From contig NZ_NHPP01000006.1 in the NCBI RefSeq assembly GCF_002838835.1, positions 62,001-126,000 on the forward strand: 64,000 nt of DNA, written 5' to 3'. Below, in pieces: positions 46,941-55,965 of the stretch. The notes beneath the pieces were generated by a model. That model ran no database searches. It worked only from the letters and a program-made list of their open reading frames with translations, and was not told the origin of the DNA. The stretch's first letter is position 1. Each line of letters begins with the position of its first letter. The DNA is from Siphonobacter sp. SORGH_AS_0500. Its GTDB lineage: Bacteria > Bacteroidota > Bacteroidia > Cytophagales > Spirosomataceae. Both the position numbers and the translations under genes were made by a program.

Positions 46941-48812
46941 TGAATTACTTATCCGCCGAGAATCTCTCGAAATCAACGGGAGAACGCTGGCTGTTTAAAA
47001 ATATAACGTTCGGGTTGAGTAAAGGCGATAAAGTAGCCCTCGTTGGCCGGAATGGTACCGGAAAAACGTCATTAATGGATGTTTTGGCGGGCTTACAGAC
47101 GGCTGAAGAAGGAGTAATCAGTATCCGAAAGGAAGTTCGGCTGGGCTATCTCAGCCAAAATCCGGCTCTGGACGAAAATCAAACCGTTCTGGATATTCTT
47201 TTTCTGGGAGACAGCCCTTTGTTACAGGCCATTCGCTCGTACGAGAAAGCTCTGATTGATGGAAGTGATCAGGAAATTTCGGATGCAGCGGAGGAAATGG
47301 AAGCTCAGAAAGCCTGGGATTACGAATCGAAAGTAAAGCAGGTATTAGGGCGTTTAGGGGTTGCCGAAGAAAACTTTACCAAATTAATCGGTCAACTTTC
47401 CGGAGGGCAGCGTAAACGCGTGGCTCTGGCGAAAGTCCTGCTGGAAGAACCCGATTTACTGATTCTCGATGAGCCTACCAACCACCTGGATCTGGAAGCT
47501 ATCGAGTGGTTGGAAAATTACCTGGGTACTGCTAATACCACGTTATTACTGGTGACCCACGACCGATACTTCCTGGATCGGGTGTGTAACGAAATTCTGG
47601 AACTGGCCGATGGGTCGATTTATCGGTACAAAGGCAACTATTCCTATTTCCTGGAGCGTCAGTCGGAACGTTATGCTTCCGAAGCTTCCAGTGTAGATAA
47701 GGCTCAAAACCTGCTTCGGAAGGAGTTGGAATGGATGCGTCGTCAGCCGAAAGCCCGGGGAACGAAGGCTCAGTATCGTATCGATGCTTTTTATGATTTG
47801 CAGGACAAAGCCAATCAGGGCCGGAAGGAATCGAATGTTGAATTAAACATTGGTATGGCTCGGTTAGGTAGTAAAATCATCGAGCTGGATCATATCAAGA
47901 AAGCATTTGGGCCCCTAAAATCGTCGAGGATTTCCAATACATTTTCCGGCGGAGAGAACGAATTGGTATCGTTGGGAAAAATGGCGTTGGTAAATCAACG
48001 TTTCTGGACATTCTGACGGGCGAACAGCAGGCAGACTCCGGCGAAATTAGCGTGGGTGAAACCGTTCGTTTCGGTTATTATACGCAGAGTGAACCCACCT
48101 TCTTGCCCGGCCAGCGGGTCATTGATGTGGTGAAAGATATTGCTGAAGTGGTAACGCTGGGATCGGGAGAAACCATCACGGCCAGCCAGTTTCTGCAACA
48201 CTTTTTATTCGAACCCAAGCGACAATATACCGACGTGAGAAACTTTCAGGGGGGGAAAAACGCCGCTTGCAGTTACTGCAGGTATTAATCAAAAACCCGA
48301 ACTTCCTGATTCTGGATGAGCCTACCAACGATCTGGACATTCAGACCCTGAACGTGCTGGAAGATTACTTGCTTCAGTTCTCAGGCTGTTTGGTATTGGT
48401 GTCTCACGACCGTTACTTCATGGATCGGCTGGTCGAACACTTGTTCGTTTTTGAAGGTCAGGGAAAAATTCGGGATTTCCCCGGTAACTATACCGATTAT
48501 CGCGAATCGCTCAGTAATGCAGCTCCGGTGGAGGCTAGCAAGCCTAAGTCGGAAGCTCCTAAAGCCGAGCCAGCTCCAGCGGCAGTAACGCCAGCTCCAG
48601 CCAAACGAAAACTGAGTTTTAAGGAGCAAAAAGAACTGGAAAGTCTGGATAAGGAAATTCCCGAGCTGGAAAACAAGCGAGCCGTATTAACGGAACAAAT
48701 GAACTCTGGTAGTGCAGATTACCAGCAGATTGCATTGTGGGCCAAAGAAATAGAAGAGATCAATGCCTTACTGGAAGATAAAGAATTCCGCTGGATGGAA
48801 TTATCTGAGTAA
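46940..48812 (+). CDS. ABC-F family ATPase (Uup-like), frameshifted twice
   Basis: Soluble ribosome-associated ABC protein with two nucleotide-binding domains. NBD1: Walker A GRNGTGKTS, signature LSGGQRKRVALAKVL and Walker B LLILDEPTNHLDL, then a linker with basic KAQNLLRKELEWMRRQPKAR. NBD2 is split: one A missing from the A4 run at 47917-47920 (restores FGPLKIVEDFQYIF and Walker A GKNGVGKST), and one G missing from the G7 run at 48249-48255 (restores NFQGGEKRRLQLLQVL). Walker B FLILDEPTNDLDI and a C-terminal coiled coil (FKEQKELESLDKEIPELENK) follow. The repaired length is 624 residues, typical of Uup. It is translationally coupled to aroC. Confidence 0.92.
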
Positions 48813-48831
48813 GGTCTTTACCTCTGAAGGC

Positions 48832-48866
48832 AAGAGCCTGATCGTTCTTGAACGATCAGGCTCTTT
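48832..48866. terminator. Hairpin between convergent ABC-F and Wzi genes
   Basis: AAGAGCCTGATCGTTC pairs with GAACGATCAGGCTCTT over an almost perfect stem with TT next; A/T flanked on both sides, so probably bidirectional. Confidence 0.85.
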
Positions 48867-48870
48867 TGTA

Positions 48871-50364
48871 TTATCGACGATACCGTAGTCGATACCGCTC
48901 CAGTTCAGGGATACTTTCGTCAACAAAACCCCAGCGTTTTTTAATGCTCACGGAAAAGGCCAGAGAGCTGGGGTAAAGATCGCCCGCGTCTCCGGCCATG
49001 CTGGCGTGAAGAGCGGAGCCTTTAAGAAACCATATCATTCGCTGAGCTTCAATCAGAAAGCAAAGTTGCTGCCTGGGATGTGTATAGAGATGATCGGGAT
49101 TACCCCGTGAGGTTAGATACGATAGTCGGCCAGTAACCTGCCATTGACTCGTGAGCCAAGCTTCTGCCGCCAAGTGGTAAACGGTGAGAAGATTGTTATT
49201 ATTGAAGTAACTCTGGTTGGTGGAGGGATTGATAAACGGTACGCCAATCGTTCTTCCCTGATACGACCAACCCTGTTTGTACTGAAGGTGATTAAAATAT
49301 TGCTCCGTCCAGATGGGTTTAGTGCCCCAAAGCGGCCCTTTTCGACCCTGATCCTGCGTTGATAATACTTCAAAAACTACGTTTCGGAGGCCGGTCTGAA
49401 GGTAGCCTGTTGCATGAGTATGGATACTAATCCCCCAAAGTCCATCTCGCAAATTAGACAGATACATTAGGGAGGGCATCTCGTAGGGCTGCTGGCGGTA
49501 AATGCATATCCTTTGAGCATCAGACTGGATTTGCAGGGCTAAATCAACTGAGCCCAGATGATTTCCTACTCGCTCCTCATGATCGTAAGGGTTATAGTTT
49601 TTTCCGAACCCTCGTTTGCCGGTTAGTACACTCAGAAAAGCCGCAGCATCCCGGGGAAGACTGCCGTCTAACTGAAAGTAATTTGTGTTTGCTGGAACTA
49701 CGGATGAAGTGCCCGCCCATTGCACCTGATGGTTGATCCCCACAAAGCCTAATACATTTGCCTGAAGCTTACCGAAGCGAAAATATAGATTTTTCTGATG
49801 CAGATACGCACGACGAACGTAAGCTTCGCGATCATCCAGCCAGCCGTGGGCCATTGACGCCTGAATGGCAAGATGAGGTGTGAAAAGAGAAGTCCATTGC
49901 GTCAAACCCAGTTGAATTTTAGGAACTGGCATAGCATTACCCGACCAGCTATAAGGCCCCATGCCTAAAGTAGAATCGGCAATACCTATTAACTCCTTGC
50001 GTTTACCCGCGTACAACTCCAGATTTTTGTACTTGAACTTAAGATGAGCCTGCGGTAAAAAGAGCTGAGGATTTCTTCCTACGTTACCCGTTACTTCCAA
50101 GGCATATCCCCAATCTAGACGTTTGTTTTGGAGGTAAGGTCGCGTTTTGCTGGGCTTCTGGTAATCGGAATGAATGAGAAAAGAAGTCTGTAAAAAAGAG
50201 CCTTTCGATGGCATTACTCCGTATTGACGGGCTTGCATCCAGAACGGTACGGAACCTGCGGCGGTTAAGCGGACCGACGTTTCATACGTCTCCGCAGTGG
50301 TAAGAATACCTTGTGCGTGCACTAATACTGACGACAAAACCAGTAGGTAAATCCGAAATAGCAT
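48871..50364 (-). CDS. Wzi-type capsule assembly outer membrane protein
   Basis: Outer membrane beta-barrel of the Wzi capsule-assembly family. The signal MLFRIYLLVLSSVLVHAQG is followed by the family N-terminus VRLTAAGSVPFWMQARQYGV, then many alternating beta strands such as FRFGKLQANVLGFVGINHQV and HLAAEAWLTSQWQVTGRLSY. 497 residues is normal. In Bacteroidota, Wzi homologues are commonly near polysaccharide genes; here it sits next to ftsI (268 bp away) with no capsule cluster in sight. Its mRNA is separate from ftsI because the ftsI terminator lies between. Confidence 0.82.
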   Translation of the reverse strand: MLFRIYLLVLSSVLVHAQGILTTAETYETSVRLTAAGSVPFWMQARQYGVMPSKGSFLQTSFLIHSDYQKPSKTRPYLQNKRLDWGYALEVTGNVGRNPQLFLPQAHLKFKYKNLELYAGKRKELIGIADSTLGMGPYSWSGNAMPVPKIQLGLTQWTSLFTPHLAIQASMAHGWLDDREAYVRRAYLHQKNLYFRFGKLQANVLGFVGINHQVQWAGTSSVVPANTNYFQLDGSLPRDAAAFLSVLTGKRGFGKNYNPYDHEERVGNHLGSVDLALQIQSDAQRICIYRQQPYEMPSLMYLSNLRDGLWGISIHTHATGYLQTGLRNVVFEVLSTQDQGRKGPLWGTKPIWTEQYFNHLQYKQGWSYQGRTIGVPFINPSTNQSYFNNNNLLTVYHLAAEAWLTSQWQVTGRLSYLTSRGNPDHLYTHPRQQLCFLIEAQRMIWFLKGSALHASMAGDAGDLYPSSLAFSVSIKKRWGFVDESIPELERYRLRYRR

Positions 50365-50536
50365 GAATCAAGTGTAAGTAGGTTGGATTAGCTTGACTCA
50401 ATGTATTGGTAATTTAATAGGTATTAATGCTTATTTTGCTTTTATTAGTTAACGGTTTTTAATGCGAAGGACTAAAGAGAGAAGTAGCCGCAAATTGTGA
50501 AGTGGGGCCGTATCAAGGTTACCGACTGGTTATAAA

Positions 50537-50566
50537 TAAAAACTGCCAGCAAAAGGCTGGCAGTAG
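50537..50566 (-). terminator. Rho-independent terminator after ftsI
   Basis: On the minus strand ACTGCCAGC-CTTTT-GCTGGCAGT is followed by TTTTTATTT. A second stem (TGCTGCTAG/CTAGCAGC, 50582-50610) lies just upstream of it. Confidence 0.8.
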
Positions 50567-50631
50567 AAAGTAGCTTTCAATAAATGCTGCTAGTAGAAAA
50601 GCTAGCAGCGTGGAGTAATCTTAACGAAATA

Positions 50632-52896
50632 CTAATGCAGTTCTAAAGAAATGCGGCGATCAAGGGGTTCAGTGCCGGGTTCCAGCGATTGATTCACGAC
50701 GTGACCCCGACCGTGATAGGTAACTTTATAACCCCGGTTCTCCAGCACGTATAAAGCATCCCGCAGGGTCATTCCCTTTAAATTTGGAACCTTCTTCGTG
50801 CTTCCTCTTGGAGCTTCATCCCAGCCACTGGCGTTGGTACGAATCTGAAAACTGCTGGAAATGATCCGTACATCATTCGGGTGAGAGTTCCCTAATTCGG
50901 ACTGCCATTCGCTGGCAAAGGCGGGGTTCCCGCGTAAGGTTCGGTGCATTTTTAAATCCAGGGCGTGTACTTTATCCGCAATCTCACGGAAGACCGGAGC
51001 GGCTGCGGTACCACCGTAGGCCGAGGTGCCCGTTTCTGGGTTATGCGGCTCATCCAAAGCTACCAGAATGGTATAACGCGGCTTTTCAGCGGGGAAGTAA
51101 CCAATGAATGAGGAGTAATATTTATTGGTTTTTAGCTTGCCGTCAAATTTCTTAGAGGTCCCCGTTTTTCCCGCAATGCGATAGTTAGAACTCCGAATAC
51201 TACGAGCCGTACCGTGAGGGCTTTCCAGCACCCCTTCCAGCATTTTTTTGACGATTTTCAGCGTCTTATCCGAACAGATTCGTTCGGAATCGCGGCGTTG
51301 GGTCTTGGTATAATCAATTTCAACCAGATCACCGCGTTTGGCGGTTTTTACTACAATGGGCTGAACCCAGTACCCATCGTTGGCCACGGCGTTATAAAAA
51401 GCCAGCATTTGCAGAGCCGACAGACGCATTTCTTCGCCAATGGACATGGTAGGAAGCGTCTTTTTACTATACAACCGATGATCCATCCGGTGAAACTCCG
51501 GCATTTCATTCCCCTTGCTTACTTCTACCTGAAAACCAAGCTTGTCGGCAAGGTGAAACTTCTCCAGATAGTCAATAAACTTATCATGCTTATTCGAGAA
51601 ATGCTGCACCAGCACGCGGGCCATTCCCGTATTGGAAGAGCGGACAAAGGCATCTTCAATCGTAATGACACCATATCCCATATTATTGGAGTCATGCAGG
51701 TGCAGGTACTGGCCTGTCGTGGATACCAAATCATTAGGAGATACATTCGTTTCCTCAAAAACTGCCATCATCGTAGCCAGTTTAAAGGTTGATCCCGGAG
51801 CAATGCGATAATTAACCGCAAAGTTCTGATCATCTACATACGTAGTATCTTTGGTATGGTGAAGGTTCGCAATGGCTTTAATTTCACCGGTTTGCGTGTC
51901 CATCACAATCGCCGTTCCGTACTTAGCCTTATAGTATTTCACCGCTTTCAGTAAGGCTGCTTCCGTAACATCCTGCATGTTGATATTCAGGGTAGTATAC
52001 AGATCCAGTCCCGGAATGGGATGGTGTTCTTCGGATTCGTTCAGGGGTCGCCAACTGCCGCGTAGGTTCTCAAACCAGCCATGCCCTTCCTGTCCGTATA
52101 GCTCTTTGTTAAAGCTTTTTTCAATACCTGTCATCCCTCGCATTACCTCCATTCCCTGACCGTTGGGATCTTTAATAATGATGTCATCCGTCTTGCCTAG
52201 CAAACGGGAAGCTGTATTTCTGAAGGGTTTATCCCGGTTTGGAACCAGTTCGAAATTGAGCCCGGTGGAGAATAACTTCACGCTATCCAGCGGCATCCAT
52301 TTGAATCTGAATTTTTTGCGATTCAGAGCCTGGTCCTCTAGTTTTTCCTGCTTCGTAGCCTTGCGGATAGCCGCCCACTTGGTGTTTTCAAAAAGCCACT
52401 TTTTCTTTTCGTAAGTAATGGGTTTAGGGCTGATCGACAGGTAACGAGGTTCCTGTTTCCAGAGCGAAGTATCGGTCTGGGCTTCGTTGTAAGCCATGAC
52501 ATTCAGCAGTTTCCGACGAGCGGATAAAATGCGTTTTTCAATGGCCTTGGGCGATTCATTAAGCATATAACCCAGATGAATCGTTAGTGAATCTAGGTTT
52601 TTGAAAAAATGGGCTGAATCAGCAGAATGGCGAACCGTAACACTGAGATCAATCCCGACGCGATACTCGGGTACCGAAGTCACCAGCAGGCTTCCATCGT
52701 CCGAGAAAATATTTCCTCGGGTGGCCGGAATGATTCGGTATCGGGTGTTTTCGGCTCTACTTTTCCATTCAGGACCTTCCACCTGCTGCACGTAGGCAAT
52801 ACGGGTAGCAATGGCGATGCTAAAGACCAGCAAACCAGCCGATACCAGGATGCTGCGAAGAAAAATCCGACGTTTAAGATTCAGAGCTTCAGGCAT
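50632..52896 (-). CDS. ftsI: Penicillin-binding protein FtsI (division transpeptidase) with PASTA domain
   Basis: Class B PBP that crosslinks septal peptidoglycan. The membrane anchor (FLRSILVSAGLLVFSIAIAT) is followed by the N-terminal dimerisation module, with RGNIFSDDGSLLVTS. The transpeptidase domain has SxxK in APGSTFKLATM, SxN in VRSSNTGMARV and the KTGT box in AGKTGTSKKF. The C-terminus has one PASTA domain (KVPNLKGMTLRDALYVLENRG). Length 754. It follows rsmH and ftsL on the same strand (26 bp after ftsL), as in the dcw cluster, but murE, which usually follows, is absent; the Wzi gene is found instead. Confidence 0.95.
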   Translation of the reverse strand: MPEALNLKRRIFLRSILVSAGLLVFSIAIATRIAYVQQVEGPEWKSRAENTRYRIIPATRGNIFSDDGSLLVTSVPEYRVGIDLSVTVRHSADSAHFFKNLDSLTIHLGYMLNESPKAIEKRILSARRKLLNVMAYNEAQTDTSLWKQEPRYLSISPKPITYEKKKWLFENTKWAAIRKATKQEKLEDQALNRKKFRFKWMPLDSVKLFSTGLNFELVPNRDKPFRNTASRLLGKTDDIIIKDPNGQGMEVMRGMTGIEKSFNKELYGQEGHGWFENLRGSWRPLNESEEHHPIPGLDLYTTLNINMQDVTEAALLKAVKYYKAKYGTAIVMDTQTGEIKAIANLHHTKDTTYVDDQNFAVNYRIAPGSTFKLATMMAVFEETNVSPNDLVSTTGQYLHLHDSNNMGYGVITIEDAFVRSSNTGMARVLVQHFSNKHDKFIDYLEKFHLADKLGFQVEVSKGNEMPEFHRMDHRLYSKKTLPTMSIGEEMRLSALQMLAFYNAVANDGYWVQPIVVKTAKRGDLVEIDYTKTQRRDSERICSDKTLKIVKKMLEGVLESPHGTARSIRSSNYRIAGKTGTSKKFDGKLKTNKYYSSFIGYFPAEKPRYTILVALDEPHNPETGTSAYGGTAAAPVFREIADKVHALDLKMHRTLRGNPAFASEWQSELGNSHPNDVRIISSSFQIRTNASGWDEAPRGSTKKVPNLKGMTLRDALYVLENRGYKVTYHGRGHVVNQSLEPGTEPLDRRISLELH

Positions 52897-52922
52897 AGAA
52901 ATAAATCAAAAATAGGTTGGTT

Positions 52923-53309
52923 CTAGGGGTTGACAGCTTGCTGGTCAGCCTTGTGGGTAGGCATTACTACTTTAATGGGAGGTTGCTCGTTACGGTAATC
53001 ACGCAAACCCAACGGAGCCACTTTCTGGATGATCCGGGACTGACGGGACTCCTGCATTAACTTCGATTTTTCATAGGTTAACTCCGCATTCAATTCACTG
53101 ATTTTACGACGGTTCGTATCGGTCTCCCGAATCAATGATTCTCCGTGTAAGACCCAGGCAACGTAACTAATCATCAGAACCACCACCAATAAGGCGTTGA
53201 ATAACTTCTGATTGGGATTGGACTGACCTTTCCACTGACTGACCCGCAGAAGCTTAAAGAGCGGTTCAAGCCATTGAATGGGCTTCTTTTTTTCGGAGTT
53301 GGATGACAT
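52923..53309 (-). CDS. ftsL: FtsL-like division protein
   Basis: A small bitopic protein (128 residues). A cytoplasmic N-terminus with Lys/Ser leads to one helix (LFNALLVVVLMISYVAWVLH) and a leucine-zipper-like periplasmic coil, GESLIRETDTNRRKISELNA and ELTYEKSKLMQESR, as in FtsL of the FtsQLB complex. Identity rests on size, topology and position between rsmH and ftsI, since FtsL is poorly conserved. Confidence 0.85.
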   Translation of the reverse strand: MSSNSEKKKPIQWLEPLFKLLRVSQWKGQSNPNQKLFNALLVVVLMISYVAWVLHGESLIRETDTNRRKISELNAELTYEKSKLMQESRQSRIIQKVAPLGLRDYRNEQPPIKVVMPTHKADQQAVNP

Positions 53310-53355
53310 CTATTGAAGGTTGTTTTGGAGTCGTCTTTCAGAGGGTAATGAATCG

Positions 53356-54279
53356 TTAATTAGGCTCTGCTATTCGCAAACGTGCACTGCGAGCCCGGGA
53401 GTTCAGGGCAATTTCATCCGCCGTAGCTTCGATGGGTTTGCGGATGACTGACTTCAAAGGCTTCAGTTCATTGCCGTATAAATCTTTCTCGGCCTCTCCT
53501 TGAAACTTGCCCGAGCGAATAAAGTTTTTCACCAACCGATCTTCGAGCGAATGGTAACTCATGACTACCAATCGGCCTTCGGGAGCTAATACTTCCGGTA
53601 CCTGTTCCAGAAATTCTTCCAGCACCTTCATTTCTTCATTGACTTCAATCCGAATGGCCTGAAAAACCTGGGCGAAATATTTGAATTCTTTCCCGCGTGG
53701 AGCAAATTTCTGAAGCACGGCTTTCAGCTCCTGAACGGTCTCAATGGTTCCGTTTTGTCGGGCGGCATACACGGCATTGGCCAGCGTACGAGCATTTTTT
53801 ACTTCGCCGTATAATCCAAAAATCTTGTGAAGCTGAGCTTCGTCGTAAGTATTGATTACATCTTTCGCTGAAAACTCGGCCTCCGGGTTCATCCGCATGT
53901 CTAACGGACCATCGAAGCGAGTAGAAAACCCTCGTTCGGGTACGTCGATCTGGTGGGAAGAAATGCCTAAATCTGCCAGAATGCCGTCTACTTTTCGAAC
54001 GCCATTCAAACGCAGAAATTTTTTCAGGTAACGAAAATTGGCTTCTATGAACGTAAACTGCTTATCTTCAATAAATTTAGATTCGGCTTTCGCATCAGGG
54101 TCCTGATCAAAACTTAACAGGCGACCCTCCGGCCCGAGTTGCTTGAGAATGGCTCTGGAGTGTCCGCCGCCGCCAAAAGTCACGTCTACGTATATACCGT
54201 TCGGACGAATGTTGAGTCCCTCCAGACATTCCTGGAGCATAACGGGCTGGTGGTAATCGGGCGTTGGCGTTGAAGACAT
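53356..54279 (-). CDS. rsmH: 16S rRNA (cytosine1402-N4)-methyltransferase RsmH
   Basis: Methylates C1402 in the 16S rRNA decoding site with S-adenosylmethionine. Motifs: YHQPVMLQECLEGL, YVDVTFGGGGHSRAIL (SAM loop), LLSFDQDPDA, IDVPERGFSTRFDGPLDMRM, KYFAQVFQAIRIEVNEEM and the C-terminal RSARLRIAEPN. The start at 54279 (MSSTPTPDYHQPV) is chosen as the family N-terminus; the frame opens further to 54345. First gene of the rsmH-ftsL-ftsI block; mraZ is not found immediately upstream. Confidence 0.96.
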   Translation of the reverse strand: MSSTPTPDYHQPVMLQECLEGLNIRPNGIYVDVTFGGGGHSRAILKQLGPEGRLLSFDQDPDAKAESKFIEDKQFTFIEANFRYLKKFLRLNGVRKVDGILADLGISSHQIDVPERGFSTRFDGPLDMRMNPEAEFSAKDVINTYDEAQLHKIFGLYGEVKNARTLANAVYAARQNGTIETVQELKAVLQKFAPRGKEFKYFAQVFQAIRIEVNEEMKVLEEFLEQVPEVLAPEGRLVVMSYHSLEDRLVKNFIRSGKFQGEAEKDLYGNELKPLKSVIRKPIEATADEIALNSRARSARLRIAEPN

Positions 54280-54345
54280 GAACTTAGGGTAATAAGGCTT
54301 TAAAAGTGAATGCTTTAGAGCGATAAAAGCAGAACGCTTTTGCAC

Positions 54346-54554
54346 GCTAATCTAAAAATTCTTTAAAAATAATACGTCCTCCTTCGCAATGGAACTTTCA
54401 TTGCTCATTTTTGACTTCTTTAAAAAATTTGGTGGAGAGTAAAAAGAGATTACAAGATTAACAAAATTTACAAATGTAAATCAAGTTTGATTGAAATCAT
54501 TTTTCGAAATCAGGTTATTAACGCACTTAACTATTTGAAAATCAAATTCCCTGT
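54346..54554. other. Divergent spacer between rsmH and the TlpA-like gene
   Basis: AT-rich spacer without mraZ or other ORF, no clear TAnnTTTG box on either strand, and no terminator. Confidence 0.4.
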
Positions 54555-55766
54555 ATGAAAAAAATCTTTTCGATTGGTTTAAGTTTATTGTTATCACTCT
54601 CGGCGTTTGCCCAGACTTCGGTTCAGAAAGGAACCTGGCGGGCGGTAGTCGTAAATAAAGGAGGAGAGCTACCCTTTGGACTGGAGATCGAACCCGCTGG
54701 TAAGGCTAATACCTACACGGTGTATGTCATCAATGGGAAAGAACGTCTGAAAATGGACCCATCAACGCTCAAAGGCGATTCTTTACACATTCCTATGGAG
54801 TTGTTTGATGCCGAGCTGATTGGTAAAGTTTCGGGAAAAGAACTGACGGGTGTTTATAAGAAAAAAAGAGGTAAACAATACGTGACGATTCCTTTCCGGG
54901 CTCAATACGGCAAAAGCTATCGTTTCGCTCCAACCCCTCAACCTACGACCTGGAATATTGCGGGTAAATACGCCACAACCTTTGGCGAAGCTTCTAAAGC
55001 GGTGGGTGTATTCGAACAGAAAGGAAGTAAAGTGGCCGCTAGTTTCCTGACACCAACGGGGGATTATCGATATCTGGATGGTGATATTATTGGCGATAGT
55101 CTTTTCCTCTCTACCTACGATGGTTCGCATTTATTTCTCTTCAAAGCTAAGCTGGAAAAAAATAAAATTTCGGGTGATTTCTTCAGCGGTCCTACCGGGA
55201 AATCGACGTTCGTTTCAGTAAAAGATGAATCGGCTTCACTACCCGATGAAAAGTCACTGACGTTCTTGAAACCCGGGTACGAGAAAGTTACATTTGAGTT
55301 TCCCGAAGCGAAAACGGGACAAAAATTAAGTCTGGATGATCCCCGGTTTAAGGGTAAAGTAGTGGTGCTGCAAATCATGGGTTCGTGGTGCCCCAACTGC
55401 ATGGACGAGACGAATTTTATGGTACCCTGGTACAACAAAAATAAAAAACGTGGGGTAGAATTTGTAGGTCTTTCCTTTGAACGAAGTGCAGATTTCAAGG
55501 AATCACAACCCAAGTTAATCAAGATGATTGATCGTTTTAAAATTCCTTATCCAGTGGTGTTAGCGGGCGTACCGGATCAGTCTGCTTCGGCGAGCTTACC
55601 CATGCTAAATAAAATTATGGGTTATCCTACAACGATTTACATTGATCGTAAAGGAAATGTCCGCGAAATTCACACGGGCTTCTCTGGCCCTGGAACGGGT
55701 AAATATTACGACAAATTCGTCGAAGATTTTAACTTGTTAATGGACAAGTTAATTGCTGAAAAGTAA
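54555..55766 (+). CDS. TlpA-like thioredoxin-fold disulfide reductase/oxidase
   Basis: Exported protein with signal KKIFSIGLSLLLSLSAFAQ, a ~220-residue N-terminal beta-rich domain that resembles Bacteroidota redoxin-associated domains, and a C-terminal thioredoxin fold with active site MGSWCPNCMDE and cis-Pro in MLNKIMGYPTTIYIDRKG. It is likely to reduce or exchange disulfides in the periplasm, perhaps in cytochrome c maturation, but the partner is unknown. It ends at a strong terminator. Confidence 0.88.
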   Translation: MKKIFSIGLSLLLSLSAFAQTSVQKGTWRAVVVNKGGELPFGLEIEPAGKANTYTVYVINGKERLKMDPSTLKGDSLHIPMELFDAELIGKVSGKELTGVYKKKRGKQYVTIPFRAQYGKSYRFAPTPQPTTWNIAGKYATTFGEASKAVGVFEQKGSKVAASFLTPTGDYRYLDGDIIGDSLFLSTYDGSHLFLFKAKLEKNKISGDFFSGPTGKSTFVSVKDESASLPDEKSLTFLKPGYEKVTFEFPEAKTGQKLSLDDPRFKGKVVVLQIMGSWCPNCMDETNFMVPWYNKNKKRGVEFVGLSFERSADFKESQPKLIKMIDRFKIPYPVVLAGVPDQSASASLPMLNKIMGYPTTIYIDRKGNVREIHTGFSGPGTGKYYDKFVEDFNLLMDKLIAEK

Positions 55767-55792
55767 GAGATTATTTATCATACTTACCCGAA

Positions 55793-55825
55793 TAAAAAAG
55801 ACGCGATTATGTCGCGTCTTTTTTA
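55793..55825 (+). terminator. Rho-independent terminator after the TlpA-like gene
   Basis: AAAAAAGACGCGA pairs with TCGCGTCTTTTTT around 5 nt, with T6 at the end; likely bidirectional. Confidence 0.85.
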
Positions 55826-55864
55826 TTTACAAATCTTCGTTTAAATAACTCAAATTGGAATTGG

Positions 55865-55888
55865 GTGGTTGGTGAGGACACCAACCAC
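55865..55888. repeat. Short perfect hairpin (GTGGTTGGTG/CACCAACCAC)
   Basis: A 10-bp perfect stem with an AGGA loop, followed by GAGACGCGATCAATCAACGTCTC, another small inverted repeat (55916-55940). They sit past the terminator in the convergent gap and resemble the 16104 hairpin in style, so I take them as REP-like dispersed palindromes. Confidence 0.55.
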
Positions 55889-55965
55889 AGAAGTAGGAAA
55901 GTTACATAGTCGGATGAGACGCGATCAATCAACGTCTCTACAAACAACCAACAACAAAAAACCTA

